This document shows positions 35,944-45,638 of a DNA stretch of 64,000 bases, one piece after another. The position numbers were made by a program, and so were the translations under genes. Positions within the stretch are counted from its first letter, which is position 1; the number at the start of each line of letters is the position of its first letter. Under the pieces are notes generated by a model. That model was not told the DNA's origin. It ran no database searches and saw only the letters and a program-made list of their open reading frames with translations. This DNA is from Chryseobacterium foetidum. Its GTDB lineage: Bacteria; Bacteroidota; Bacteroidia; Flavobacteriales; Weeksellaceae. Location: contig NZ_JAMXIA010000001.1 in assembly GCF_025457425.1 (NCBI RefSeq), positions 1,302,001 through 1,366,000 on the forward strand. The letters run 5' to 3'.

Positions 35944-36555
35944 ATGATAGCAAAATTACGGGCTGTTCCCAGAAAAAGATATTGGGATTATTTCATTTTA
36001 GTATCAAGATTTCTTTTGGCTTACACGTTTATTCACTATGGTTATAGCAAATTCACAAATGGCGGTCAGTTTGGAATTACAGCTGCAGAAATGAGCAAGC
36101 CTCTAAAAGATTTACAACTGTTTCAGGTAATGTGGTATCTTTTTGATCATAATCCATTTAAAATAACTGTAGGAATTCTCCAAATTGTGACAGGGTTGCT
36201 GTTGCTTTTTGAATCTACTGCAATCCTTGGCGTTATTTTTTTTATTCCTATAGCAGCAAATATTGTATTAATGGACATCAGCTTTATGAATAGTGCGATG
36301 GGAAATGCCTTTACTTTCAGATTTGCATTTTATTTTATTCTCTGTTTTGCTATTTTTTGGAATGATAAAGAACGGATAAAAATCATTTGGACTGCAATGA
36401 TCAAAAAATTTGCCTGGAAACGCAAATTTCCTTGGATCATGTATGCTTTGGTGCCGGTTTTTGCTATTTTACTTTCGATAGTATCTGCTGTTCCCAACGT
36501 GATATATTACTACATTATCTTTCCTGAAGATCTTCTTAAAATTTTTGATTTTTAA
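35944..36555 (+). CDS. DoxX-like membrane protein
   Basis: The 203-residue protein has 4-5 membrane helices (YFILVSRFLLAYTFIHYGYS, VMWYLFDHNPFKITVG..., AILGVIFFIPIAANIVLM, FAFYFILCFAIFW, MYALVPVFAILLSI). The first helix with the GYSKF end is DoxX-like. Function unknown. The ATG at 35944 is preferred to an upstream start that would overlap the ABC-F promoter. Divergent from the ABC-F gene. Confidence 0.75.
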   Translation: MIAKLRAVPRKRYWDYFILVSRFLLAYTFIHYGYSKFTNGGQFGITAAEMSKPLKDLQLFQVMWYLFDHNPFKITVGILQIVTGLLLLFESTAILGVIFFIPIAANIVLMDISFMNSAMGNAFTFRFAFYFILCFAIFWNDKERIKIIWTAMIKKFAWKRKFPWIMYALVPVFAILLSIVSAVPNVIYYYIIFPEDLLKIFDF

Positions 36556-36660
36556 AATAAATTCATCTTTAATTTTAAAGTTTTAAATATTCTGATCAAA
36601 TTTTTCACCGTATAAATTTTTAATGTAGATTTATGCGACAGATTTTTAAAACACAAAACT

Positions 36661-37179
36661 ATGTTGCCAATCAATTTTTTCGCAATTATTACTGCTGCGC
36701 TTGTTCCTCTGATAATGGGATTTATCTGGTATCATCCAAAAGTTTTCGGAACAGCTTGGATGAAGATTGCAGGGATCAGTGAAGATAAAATAAAGAAATC
36801 GAATATGGGTTTGATCTTTATTCTATCCATATTTCTGTCAATTCTTATCGGAATGTTTCTGCAGTTTGTAACCATTCATCAGTTTGGAGCTTTGGGCATG
36901 ATCGGTGGTGATGAAACTCTTGCCAAAACTTCTTACACTACATTTATGAATGAATACAGAATGGCCTTCAGATCCTTTGGTCACGGTGCTTTGCATTCTT
37001 TTATGACAGGGATTTTCTTCGTTTTTCCGCTTTTCGGAATCAATGCTGCATTTGAAAGAAAATCATGGAAATATGTTTTGTTGAATGCCGGTTACTGGAC
37101 GATTACAATTACCATCATGGGCGGAATTATCTGCGGCTGGTATGCTGTTGACGGATTTAATCTTACCTCTCCGAAATAA
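36661..37179 (+). CDS. DUF1761 membrane protein
   Basis: The 172-residue protein has FAIITAALVPLIMGFIWYHP and GTAWMKIAGI at the N-terminus, the DUF1761 signature, and four hydrophobic helices. It ends in a GWYAVDGF helix. Function unknown. The next gene's promoter sits in the loop of its terminator. Confidence 0.85.
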   Translation: MLPINFFAIITAALVPLIMGFIWYHPKVFGTAWMKIAGISEDKIKKSNMGLIFILSIFLSILIGMFLQFVTIHQFGALGMIGGDETLAKTSYTTFMNEYRMAFRSFGHGALHSFMTGIFFVFPLFGINAAFERKSWKYVLLNAGYWTITITIMGGIICGWYAVDGFNLTSPK

Positions 37180-37193
37180 TTTACAATTAAAAT

Positions 37194-37220
37194 AAAAGGT
37201 TACTTTTGTAGCCTTTTTTT
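37194..37220 (+). terminator. Terminator whose loop holds the next gene's -7 box
   Basis: AAAAGGTTAC pairs with GTAGCCTTTT (one U-G pair) around a TTTT loop, then T3. The sequence TACTTTTG (37201-37208), a perfect TAnnTTTG box, spans the loop, and the next ATG is at 37221. Confidence 0.7.
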
Positions 37221-38351
37221 ATGGATTACACTTTTAAAATCTATCAGTCAGCAAAAGAGCTTCCCATGGATTGGGAAAACATTATAGCTCAACACAATAC
37301 ACTTCTTTCAAGACCTTATTTTGAAGTGCTTGAAGATGCAAAACCGGAAAATATGGAGTGTTTTTTCGCTGCATTTTTTTCCGGTGAAATTCTGATTGGT
37401 GGAGCGTTATTCCAATATTTAAGTTTTACGCATCATCAGACTTTTCAAAAAGGCGAAATCTATTGTGATGTTAAAAATTATTTAGCCAAAAAATTCAGTA
37501 AAGACGTTTTATTTGTAGGAAATAATATGCTTACCGGACAGAATGGTTTTTATTTTGACAGCACAAAAATCAGCACAAAACAGGCATCTTTTTTACTGGG
37601 CGAAGCGACAGAATATATGCAGAAGACTTACAGAAAGTCGTCTTTGATCATTTATAAAGATTTCCAGAGCAAGTTTATCGAACTTTTTCAGAGTAAAAAT
37701 CACGACAAATATTTCAGGTTTTCTGTACAGCCGAATATGATGTTGAAACTTAAAGATTCATGGGGAACTTTCGATGATTATTTAAATGATTTTTCAACCA
37801 AATACAGAAGCAGAGCCAATACGGCGAGAAAAAAATCAAAGGAAATAGAAAAGAAAGAATTAGATTTAAATGAAATTAAAAAACACAGCGAACGAATCAA
37901 TTTTCTCTATCAAAATGTAGCTGATAACGCACCCTTCAATACATTTTTTCTTCCTGAAAATCATTTCTACAGACTCAAAGAATCAATGGAAGACAATTTC
38001 AGAGTTTTTGGATATTTCCTTCATGGTGAAATGATTGGTTTTTATACTTTAATTCTGAATAATGATGATGTTGATACTTATTTTTTAGGTTACGACAAAA
38101 ACCTTCAGAAAGAAAAGCAAATCTACCTGAATATGCTTTTGGATATGGTAAAATTCGGGATTGATGAGAAGTTTTCAAGAATTATTTTCGGCAGAACAGC
38201 TTTAGAAATAAAATCCACCATCGGCGCCGAACCCTTTGAAATTTTCGGATTGATAAAACACAATAATTTCATGATCAATCCTTTTATGGAAAGAATTTTT
38301 CCTTCAATATCTCCAAAAACAGAATGGGTTCAGAGAAAACCATTTAAGTAA
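37221..38351 (+). CDS. GNAT/FemAB-like acyltransferase
   Basis: The 376-residue protein has a layout like the BioF2-type and FemAB-like double-GNAT proteins: a first domain to about residue 165, then a Lys/Arg-rich region (KYRSRANTARKKSKEIEKKE) and a second domain (GYFLHGEMIGFYTLILNNDD, YFLGYDKNLQKEKQIYLNML). It would transfer an acyl or aminoacyl group to an amine; the substrate is unknown. The promoter is in the terminator loop just upstream. Confidence 0.65.
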   Translation: MDYTFKIYQSAKELPMDWENIIAQHNTLLSRPYFEVLEDAKPENMECFFAAFFSGEILIGGALFQYLSFTHHQTFQKGEIYCDVKNYLAKKFSKDVLFVGNNMLTGQNGFYFDSTKISTKQASFLLGEATEYMQKTYRKSSLIIYKDFQSKFIELFQSKNHDKYFRFSVQPNMMLKLKDSWGTFDDYLNDFSTKYRSRANTARKKSKEIEKKELDLNEIKKHSERINFLYQNVADNAPFNTFFLPENHFYRLKESMEDNFRVFGYFLHGEMIGFYTLILNNDDVDTYFLGYDKNLQKEKQIYLNMLLDMVKFGIDEKFSRIIFGRTALEIKSTIGAEPFEIFGLIKHNNFMINPFMERIFPSISPKTEWVQRKPFK

Positions 38352-38479
38352 AATCAAAATACACGCGCTCACTTTGATGTGATTTTTTAGATTTTATTTA
38401 ACGAAAACTCCTATAAATTTAATATCGTATTAAGAGCATTTCTAAACTGGAATATTGATTTTTGCATCAAACTTTTATT

Positions 38480-40126
38480 ATGAAGAAACTCAATATTTTA
38501 ATTCTGCTGTTGTCTGCGTTTTGGCTACAGGCTCAGATCGTTTCCGGAACTGTTTTGTCTAAAGAAGAAAACACTCCGATCCCTTACGTAAAAGTAGGTG
38601 TTGAAAAAGAAAACATTGGAATCATCAGTGATGAGAAAGGTCGGTTTTCTATTGATTTTTCAAAGGTAAACCCTTCTGCCAAAGTAAGAATTGATGTTGC
38701 AGGTTACGAAACTTATACAGAAAGTGTTGAGAATTTTCTAAAACAAAACGACCGAAAAATTTTTCTGAATGAAAAAATCAAAAATATTCAGGAAGTAAAG
38801 ATTACACCTAAAAAATTCGTTGATAAAAACTGGGGCGTGAATACGAAAACGAAGAGTGTCATGTATTCTGTAAATCCAGAGTTAAGCAAAGATAATTTTT
38901 TAGGTGAAACCGCTCTGGAATTTAAGGCAAGCAAGAAATCCAAGATTAAAAACATTCATCTGAATATCGCAAGCATCACTGCTGACCGTCCCATCATCAT
39001 GCGCTACACCATTTATAGTGAAAAAAATGGCATGCCGGGAGAAAGTATATTAGATGAAGAAATTACTGTCGAACTGACGAAGGATAAAATTATAGATGAT
39101 ACCTTTACTTTGGATGTCAATGACCAGAATATTTGGGTTCAGGGTAAATTTTTTGTCGGAATTCAGTTTTTAAAAGAATTTGAGGGAAGACTGAATATCA
39201 GTGCTGCACTTTTCAGAACCGGTTATCTCAGAAAATTTTACGGCAACTGGGAAAAAATAACTATGGCTGCCCCCGCGATTAACATTGATGTAAAAGTAGA
39301 CAAAAACGGAAAAAATGAAATGCAGGAATCTGATGAAAATGATGGCCATCTTTCAAATCTTATTCCTGATGTAAGCAAATATCACATGGAAGCAGAACAG
39401 TCAATTTACGGGAAAAATACTTCTTCAGGAAAAGTTTTGAAACTGAAAGATGCAGATTTGTACTACGAAACTTATGGTGAAGGCGAGCCTCTGCTTTTGC
39501 TCCACGGAAACTCAGGGAGCATCAGGGATTTTTATCAGCAGATTCCTGAACTGTCGAAGTATTTTAAAGTGATAGCCGTTGACACCCGAGCGCAGGGAAA
39601 AAGTACGGACAAAACAAAAAAAGACTTTACGTACAAACTTTTCGCTGATGATATGAAGGCTTTGGTGGATGATTTAGGATTAAAAAAAGTAAACATTGCC
39701 GGCTGGAGCGATGGTGGAACTACAGGACTTGAGTTTGCGTTGAAATATCCTGAAAATCTGAATAAACTGATTACCATCGGAGCCAACGCCACCGTTGATG
39801 GAATCGATGATGAACTGATCACAACATTCAAATTGAATCTTAAAGCAATGCAGTTTGAAAATAATCCCCAGAAATTCAATGAACTGAGATTGCTTAAACT
39901 GATGTTGAAAGAGCCGAATATTTCGACCAGGGATTTAAATAAAATTCAATCTGAAGTTCTGGTGATTGCCGGAGAAAGAGATGTGATCAAGCCTGCCCAT
40001 TCAGAGCTGATTTCAAAGGAAATCCCTAATGCAAAACTGAAAATCTATAAAGATGCCACGCACATGATTCCATTTGAAAATGCCGATGAGCTTAATAAAG
40101 ATATCATTGAATTTCTGAAGAAATAA
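38480..40126 (+). CDS. Secreted three-part protein: CarboxypepD_reg-like, beta-sandwich, alpha/beta hydrolase
   Basis: The 548-residue protein has a signal peptide (ILILLLSAFWLQAQ). Residues 20-95 are a CarboxypepD_reg-like domain (VSGTVLSKEENTPIPYVKVG, the repeat unit usually at the N-terminus of TonB receptors). Residues 110-290 are a beta-sandwich. Residues 310-548 are an alpha/beta hydrolase: LLLHGNSGS oxyanion loop, nucleophile Ser in GWSDG, acidic residue after VLVIAGERD, and His in DATHMIPFE. A complete catalytic triad is visible, so it is probably an esterase or peptidase at the envelope. It converges with GH25 with 1 bp between the stops. Confidence 0.85.
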   Translation: MKKLNILILLLSAFWLQAQIVSGTVLSKEENTPIPYVKVGVEKENIGIISDEKGRFSIDFSKVNPSAKVRIDVAGYETYTESVENFLKQNDRKIFLNEKIKNIQEVKITPKKFVDKNWGVNTKTKSVMYSVNPELSKDNFLGETALEFKASKKSKIKNIHLNIASITADRPIIMRYTIYSEKNGMPGESILDEEITVELTKDKIIDDTFTLDVNDQNIWVQGKFFVGIQFLKEFEGRLNISAALFRTGYLRKFYGNWEKITMAAPAINIDVKVDKNGKNEMQESDENDGHLSNLIPDVSKYHMEAEQSIYGKNTSSGKVLKLKDADLYYETYGEGEPLLLLHGNSGSIRDFYQQIPELSKYFKVIAVDTRAQGKSTDKTKKDFTYKLFADDMKALVDDLGLKKVNIAGWSDGGTTGLEFALKYPENLNKLITIGANATVDGIDDELITTFKLNLKAMQFENNPQKFNELRLLKLMLKEPNISTRDLNKIQSEVLVIAGERDVIKPAHSELISKEIPNAKLKIYKDATHMIPFENADELNKDIIEFLKK

Positions 40127-40127
40127 T

Positions 40128-40991
40128 TCAATCCAAAGTCAAACTTTTCAGTGACCACAGGCTTCCGTTGTACAGATCCAGATCAACTTTGGTGTTGATG
40201 CCGTGCACGATTCCGTTTTCTGTAAATTGCCAGAAATCAAAATGATCATCGGGTGACGGTGTAGGAACATCGTTGTAATTGGCTAACCACAGCGGATAAT
40301 CATCAAATTCACCTTTCAGAAAATCTTTGTAATAATGATAGTAGGTGTAAATAATGGGCTTTTTGCCGTACGTTTCTTCCACTATTTTACACCAGACTTT
40401 CAAATCTTCAACCAATTTTTCCTTAGATTTTTTCCTCGGAATTTTTTCAATATCTAAAATTGGAGGGAGATCGCCTGCTTCAAGTTTCACATTTTCAAGA
40501 AAGTTGTTCGCTTGTCTTACAGGATCTTCATCAGCGCGGTAAAAATGGTAAGCCCCACGGATCAGTTCATGCTTTTTAGCCTGCTCCCAAAAATCATTGA
40601 AATGTTTATCAGCATTGCGGTTTCCCATCGTAGCTCTCATCACAACAAATTCTAAAGGAATGGTTTTATTGCCAATACTTAAACTGTCCCAAGTAATATC
40701 TTCTTTGTTTTGATAGTGCGAAATATCAAGCCCGTAAGTTTTATCTAAATTTTCGCTGATGATTTTCTGAATTCTCGCTGCTTCACGCTCAGAATTTTTA
40801 AGTTTTTTGTGAGCCGTTTTATTAAAATACAGAGCATAATAATAAGAGATTTTCTGTTTTAGAAAAAAACCGGTTCCCAAAAGCGTCAACACAAGCACAG
40901 CCAGCACCATAATCCTGCGGAGATTGGCTCTTTTTCGGGTATTTTTATGACGTTTTGCGGCAACTTTTCTGGTGTATTTTTTTCTTTTCAT
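40128..40991 (-). CDS. GH25 lysozyme-like muramidase
   Basis: The 287-residue protein has a basic N-terminus and one membrane helix (IMVLAVLVLTLLGTGFFL, about residues 26-43), then a GH25 domain: YGLDISHYQ, VVMRATMG, GAYHFYRADEDP, LPPILDIEKI with the Asp/Glu pair, and FDFWQFTENG. It should cleave the glycan strands of peptidoglycan as a membrane-anchored enzyme. The -7 box lies 8 nt upstream. Confidence 0.92.
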   Translation of the reverse strand: MKRKKYTRKVAAKRHKNTRKRANLRRIMVLAVLVLTLLGTGFFLKQKISYYYALYFNKTAHKKLKNSEREAARIQKIISENLDKTYGLDISHYQNKEDITWDSLSIGNKTIPLEFVVMRATMGNRNADKHFNDFWEQAKKHELIRGAYHFYRADEDPVRQANNFLENVKLEAGDLPPILDIEKIPRKKSKEKLVEDLKVWCKIVEETYGKKPIIYTYYHYYKDFLKGEFDDYPLWLANYNDVPTPSPDDHFDFWQFTENGIVHGINTKVDLDLYNGSLWSLKSLTLD

Positions 40992-40998
40992 CAGAGTA

Positions 40999-41006
40999 CA
41001 AAACTA
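40999..41006 (-). promoter_or_regulatory. -7 box (TAGTTTTG) of the GH25 gene
   Basis: On the minus strand TAGTTTTG lies 7-8 nt before the GH25 ATG, so the mRNA would have at most a couple of leader nucleotides. Confidence 0.55.
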
Positions 41007-41224
41007 AGTTTTTTTGAAACTGAAACTATGCTTTGCAGTTCTAAAAAGTAACAAGAGTTTTCAAAGTGCAGAAATCTTTTTTTATTATGCAAAGTTATAA
41101 ACTTGCACAGCGGATTATATTTATTTTTCATCAAGCAACTATGCAATTGAAGAAGGACTATTAATACCTGAATTGGCAGTAGATAAGCAATTTATGAACA
41201 AAAAAATCACTCATTCAAATAATT

Positions 41225-41830
41225 TTATTTGAAGTCTACAAAACTATTATCCCAAAGATCTTTATTAAGATTAAAAAAAAGCATTTTAACTTCCAAATGA
41301 AATCTCTTATTATTAGCATCTTTTTCATTCGGGTTGTTAATATTAATAAATCTAATAACGCCGCTATCACATTCTCTATAAATATCAACAACATCAAATT
41401 TTCCAAAATGGTAAGTGTATAAGATACCATTTCCTAAATTTATATCTGGTGCTTTATTATTCTTAATCTCTTGTAAAGATGTATTTCTATAATAAAAACC
41501 TAATAGATTATTATATATGCTCATATTAGTGTACATAAATAAAAATTGCTCATTAAAAGGTTTGTTAATAGTAGATGTTAGAATTTTATTAATATCTTTT
41601 GTTTTAAAATAAATATAATCCTTTTTTACCTTATTATACCTATAATCTCCTGGAGTAATAAATTGTAAATTCTCATTAGAAAATTTCAATTGATAAGCGT
41701 AATATTCTCCTTCATGAATGATGGGAGGAGTTTGTTTTAAATAATAATAATTCTTACAGTTTTGCATCAAAAAACAAGAAATAATTATTATTGATTTGAT
41801 TAGGATTTTAAAAATTCTATTATCGTTCAT
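41225..41830 (-). CDS. Orphan lipoprotein of unknown function
   Basis: The 201-residue protein starts MNDNRIFKILIKS and has a lipobox CFLMQNC. The rest is rich in Asn, Lys, Ile and Tyr. No domain is recognised. The gene is noticeably more AT-rich than its neighbours and uses AAT/ATA/TTA codons heavily, so it was possibly acquired by transfer. Neighbouring bases 41101-41220 contain a short open stretch (KQFMNKKI) that could be a gene remnant. A longer start at 41881 exists but adds no signal-like sequence. Confidence 0.5.
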   Translation of the reverse strand: MNDNRIFKILIKSIIIISCFLMQNCKNYYYLKQTPPIIHEGEYYAYQLKFSNENLQFITPGDYRYNKVKKDYIYFKTKDINKILTSTINKPFNEQFLFMYTNMSIYNNLLGFYYRNTSLQEIKNNKAPDINLGNGILYTYHFGKFDVVDIYRECDSGVIRFININNPNEKDANNKRFHLEVKMLFFNLNKDLWDNSFVDFK

Positions 41831-42021
41831 TGGCGTGTATAATTTTTGTACACTTGTATACATAACACTGCTAATATACAATTTCCACTCATTGTGACCA
41901 TTTTATTAGAGGAGAAAATTTTGTAAAATCTCATATAAAAAGTTACAAGCAAGTAAAAAAACAGATTGTTAAATTATTGATTTTTCAGCCAAAATCCAAG
42001 CTCAAAAAGCAATTAAATCAG

Positions 42022-42029
42022 TACATTTG
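42022..42029 (+). promoter_or_regulatory. -7 box (TACATTTG) of ndh
   Basis: TACATTTG ends 6 nt before the ATG; leaderless start likely. Confidence 0.6.
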
Positions 42030-42034
42030 TTAGT

Positions 42035-43297
42035 ATGGAAACAAGGGAGAAAATCATCATCATTGGAGGAGGTTTTGCCGGATTGCAATTGGCTAAAACA
42101 CTGAACAACAAAAACAAAAAGGTCATCGTTCTCGACCGTGTAAACCATCACATGTTTCAGCCGCTCTTTTATCAGGTGGCGTGTGGGAGGATAGAACCTT
42201 CCAATATCTCGTTCCCTTTCCGTAAAATTTTTCAGCAGTCGAGAAATACCCAGTTCAGGCTGACTGAAGTGAAAGAAATTATTCCTTCTCAAAATAAAGT
42301 GATTACCGACGGAGCAGAATTCAGTTATGATAAACTGATTATTGCTACAGGCTGCAAAACCAATTTTTTCGGCAATAAAGAAATGGAGTCCAGAGCTTTT
42401 GGGATGAAAAATACGCAGGAAGCCATCAGCATCAGAAATCATGTTCTGATGACTTTTGAAAGATTAATTCTCGAAAAAAGCCGCAGCGACGATGGTGACT
42501 GGAACATCGTTATCGTAGGAAGCGGGCCCACCGGAGTTGAACTGGCAGGCGCTTTTTCTGAAATGAAAAAAGAGATTCTTCCCCGAGATTATCCTTACAT
42601 GAATTTTGATAATCTTAAAATCATCCTCGTAAGTTCTACCGAAAAACCTTTGGCTGTGATGAGCGAGGAAGCTCAAACCCAATCTGAAAAATACCTCAAA
42701 GATCTCGGCGTAGATTTCCTGAGCGGCGAATACGTTACCGATTACGATGGCGACAGGGTTCACATGAAAAGTGGAAAACAGATTGCTTCCAATAACGTCA
42801 TCTGGGCGGCCGGAGTTACCGGAAATATCATCGACGGATTTGAGCAGGAAAAAATCATCAGAAACAGATACATTACAGATAGATTCAATAAGATCAAAGG
42901 CTTTGATAATATTTATGCGATTGGTGATATTGCCTATATGGAAACGCCGAAATATCCGCAGGGGCATCCTCAGGTAGCGAATGTGGCAATCAATCAGGCA
43001 AAAAATTTAGGAAAAAATCTTCTGAAAAAAAATCAATCAGAATGGACTGAATATGAATACGATGACAAAGGTTCACTTGCGACAATTGGTAAGCACAGAG
43101 CTGTTGTAGATCTTCCGTTTATCAAATTTCAGGGTTTTCTTGCGTGGTATTTTTGGATGTTCCTTCACTTAATGCTAATTTTGAGCGTTAGAAATAAGCT
43201 TGCCGTCTTTTTTAACTGGATGTGGAGTTATTTTAACAAAGATTCGTCTCTAAGACTGATCATTTTATCCAATAAGAAAAACGGAACATTACAATGA
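42035..43297 (+). CDS. ndh: Type II NADH dehydrogenase (NDH-2)
   Basis: The 420-residue flavoprotein passes electrons from NADH to quinone without pumping protons. It has FAD site [29 protein letters not shown] site [24 protein letters not shown], and a C-terminal hydrophobic hairpin ([18 protein letters not shown]) for membrane binding. Its stop overlaps the trmD start by 4 bp (ATGA), so the two are translationally coupled. Confidence 0.92.
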   Translation: METREKIIIIGGGFAGLQLAKTLNNKNKKVIVLDRVNHHMFQPLFYQVACGRIEPSNISFPFRKIFQQSRNTQFRLTEVKEIIPSQNKVITDGAEFSYDKLIIATGCKTNFFGNKEMESRAFGMKNTQEAISIRNHVLMTFERLILEKSRSDDGDWNIVIVGSGPTGVELAGAFSEMKKEILPRDYPYMNFDNLKIILVSSTEKPLAVMSEEAQTQSEKYLKDLGVDFLSGEYVTDYDGDRVHMKSGKQIASNNVIWAAGVTGNIIDGFEQEKIIRNRYITDRFNKIKGFDNIYAIGDIAYMETPKYPQGHPQVANVAINQAKNLGKNLLKKNQSEWTEYEYDDKGSLATIGKHRAVVDLPFIKFQGFLAWYFWMFLHLMLILSVRNKLAVFFNWMWSYFNKDSSLRLIILSNKKNGTLQ

Positions 43298-43965
43298 GAA
43301 TTGACATTATAAGCGTACTTCCCGAGCTCATGGAAAGTCCATTTCAAACATCTATCCTGAAAAGAGCTGTGGATAAAGGCATTGCCGAAGTTCATTTTCA
43401 TCAGCTCCGCGACTGGTCAATCAACAAACACCGTCAGATCGACGATGAACCTTATGGCGGCGGTGCAGGAATGGTGATGATGATTGAGCCTATCGACAAA
43501 TGCATTTCTGAACTGAAAGCTCAGCGTGATTACGACGAAGTAATTTATCTCACTCCGGACGGCGTTACTTTAAACCAAAAAATCGCCAATACACTTTCCA
43601 TTAAAAACAATCTGATTTTTCTGTGCGGCCATTACAAAGGCATCGATCAGCGCGTGAGAGAACTTCATATCACCAAAGAAATCTCCATCGGTGATTACGT
43701 TTTGACGGGAGGGGAACTTGCTGCCTGCGTTTTGGCTGACTCTGTAATAAGACTACTTCCCGGTGTTTTGAATGATGAGCAAAGTGCGTTAACAGATAGT
43801 TTTCAGGATAATCTTTTGTCTCCGCCAATTTACACCAGACCCGAAGTTTATAAAGGTCTTGAAGTACCGAAAATTCTGTTGAGCGGGAATTCTAAAATAA
43901 TTGAAGACTGGCGCTACGATGAGGCTGTACGCATCACCACAGAGAAAAGGCCTGACTTACTGTAG
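43294..43965 (+). CDS. trmD: tRNA (guanine-37-N1) methyltransferase
   Basis: The 223-residue SPOUT enzyme with a knotted SAM site methylates G37 of tRNAs. It has [37 protein letters not shown], and [14 protein letters not shown]. Length is normal. It is coupled to ndh by an ATGA overlap; its usual rimM-rplS partners are not in this window. Confidence 0.96.
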   Translation: MRIDIISVLPELMESPFQTSILKRAVDKGIAEVHFHQLRDWSINKHRQIDDEPYGGGAGMVMMIEPIDKCISELKAQRDYDEVIYLTPDGVTLNQKIANTLSIKNNLIFLCGHYKGIDQRVRELHITKEISIGDYVLTGGELAACVLADSVIRLLPGVLNDEQSALTDSFQDNLLSPPIYTRPEVYKGLEVPKILLSGNSKIIEDWRYDEAVRITTEKRPDLL

Positions 43966-44185
43966 ATTGCAAAATTCAAAATTTCAACAAGGTTTTAGTG
44001 TGAATTTTTTCATGCATTTATTTTACACCCTATTTTTTTGTGAATCAATGAAATATCATTATGCTTGCAATAGTTAACGTTAAAATATCAATTAAAATGA
44101 CAATTCATCAAAAAAGTATTTGTATTTTTAACCACACAAATTTTTGAAAGGCTCAATAGAATATTAATTTTTTGCAAACAAATCA

Positions 44186-45118
44186 ATGGAGATTTTTGCA
44201 TTCTATAACGTTGAAAATTTGTTTTTACCGGATTCTAAGCCCAGCCACAAGTCTGAGAAAACCCAAAGTGGTCTTTTCAACTGGGATTTCAGGAAGTATC
44301 AGTATAAACTTAATAAAATTGCACATGCTTTTCGGCTGATCGAAGAGCAACATCATCAATTGCCTTTTATGATTGGTCTGGCCGAAATTTCCGGAGACCG
44401 TGTTCTGAAAGATCTGCTTCAGACAGAGCCCTTGCAGGGAAAATACGGAATCCTGCACTACAAATCTCTGGATGAAAGAAATGTAGACGTGGCACTTTTG
44501 TACGATCATTCAAAGATTAAAATTTTAGACTCCGAACCCATCACATTTTTCTTTGAAGAATCGGGTCTTGATGAAAAATATTATGATACTACGCGGGATG
44601 TGCTTTTCGCCAAAGTAAAATTTGAGGAAGAAATCATCAATGTTTTTGTCCTTCATCTCCCCTCAAAGAGAGAAAAAGACGTCAACAAACCAAAGCGGTC
44701 TTACATTTTGCAGGAATTAAAAAACAGAATTGATCAAATTTTTGAAAATTCGGGTGAAAAAGTAATTGTCTGCGGAGATTTCAATGAAAATCCGGATGAT
44801 GAAGTGCTGGAAATCCTTTCAGGAAAGACCTTTCAGGAGAATGCGCTTACAAATCCTTTTCTGGAATTATTTTTTAACAAAAAATATTCTACCTTTCATT
44901 ACAAAAGTGGTTTGCTATTTGATCAAATTCTACTATCAGGGAATTTTTTCAATCAGCAGGATCAGCTGCAGTTTGAGATGGCAGAAGTTTTTGATCATCA
45001 TCAGCTGACAGTGAAATCCAGAACCTTTTCGGGAAGACCATTCAGGACTTTTGCCGGAACACGGTATCTGGGCGGTTACAGCGATCATTTTCCCGTTATA
45101 ATTAAACTAAAAAACTAA
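44186..45118 (+). CDS. Endonuclease/exonuclease/phosphatase family protein
   Basis: The 310-residue protein has the EEP fold: IFAFYNVENLF at the N-terminus, the Glu in GLAEISG, VFVLHLPSKR, the catalytic Asp-Asn in VCGDFNENPDD, and the final GGYSDHFPV with the Asp-His pair. All catalytic residues are visible, so a nuclease or phosphodiesterase is likely. There is no signal peptide, so it is cytoplasmic. The 220-bp spacer before it holds only AT-rich sequence. Confidence 0.88.
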   Translation: MEIFAFYNVENLFLPDSKPSHKSEKTQSGLFNWDFRKYQYKLNKIAHAFRLIEEQHHQLPFMIGLAEISGDRVLKDLLQTEPLQGKYGILHYKSLDERNVDVALLYDHSKIKILDSEPITFFFEESGLDEKYYDTTRDVLFAKVKFEEEIINVFVLHLPSKREKDVNKPKRSYILQELKNRIDQIFENSGEKVIVCGDFNENPDDEVLEILSGKTFQENALTNPFLELFFNKKYSTFHYKSGLLFDQILLSGNFFNQQDQLQFEMAEVFDHHQLTVKSRTFSGRPFRTFAGTRYLGGYSDHFPVIIKLKN

Positions 45119-45164
45119 AGTATAAATTAACATCATTTCTTAAAAACATTAAACTAAATCAAAA

Positions 45165-45635
45165 ATGAAGAACGCTAACAATACAGACTACTATCTGGAT
45201 GCCATCGACAAGCAGATTATTTATATGCTGATGGATAATTCCAAAACGTCGCTTGCACACATCTCGTCAAGAGTTGGGATTTCCACTACCGCAGTTCACC
45301 AAAGAATCAAAAAACTGGAGCACGCAGGTGTAATAGAAAGTACGATTTCTTTTTTAAATCCAAAAAAAATCGGTTTTAAAGTAGTTTCCTTCATTGGAAT
45401 ATTTTTGGATCAGCCAAGTCACTACGCAGATGTGGTAAAAGCACTGAAAGAAGTGAACGAAGTTGTGGAAGCACATTACACTACAGGAAATTATGCTGTG
45501 TTTATTAAATTGCTGTGCAAGGACAACGATCACCTGATGCAGATTTTAAGTAAACTACAGAAATTCAAGGGAGTAACACGTACTGAAACCTTTATTTCTC
45601 TTGAACAAAGCATCGCAAGACAGCTAAAAGTATAA
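45165..45635 (+). CDS. Lrp/AsnC family transcriptional regulator
   Basis: The 156-residue protein has an N-terminal winged helix (IDKQIIYMLMDNSKTSLAHI, GISTTAVHQRIKKLEHAGVI) and a C-terminal RAM domain (VVEAHYTTGNYAVFIKLLCK). It acts as a dimer/octamer responding to small molecules. It lies 3 bp before deoC and is transcribed with it. Confidence 0.93.
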   Translation: MKNANNTDYYLDAIDKQIIYMLMDNSKTSLAHISSRVGISTTAVHQRIKKLEHAGVIESTISFLNPKKIGFKVVSFIGIFLDQPSHYADVVKALKEVNEVVEAHYTTGNYAVFIKLLCKDNDHLMQILSKLQKFKGVTRTETFISLEQSIARQLKV

Positions 45636-45638
45636 TTA

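Noticed and set aside
42464..42967. 167-aa minus-strand ORF inside ndh
   Set aside because: Antisense to a conserved FAD/NAD gene; no signal or domain.
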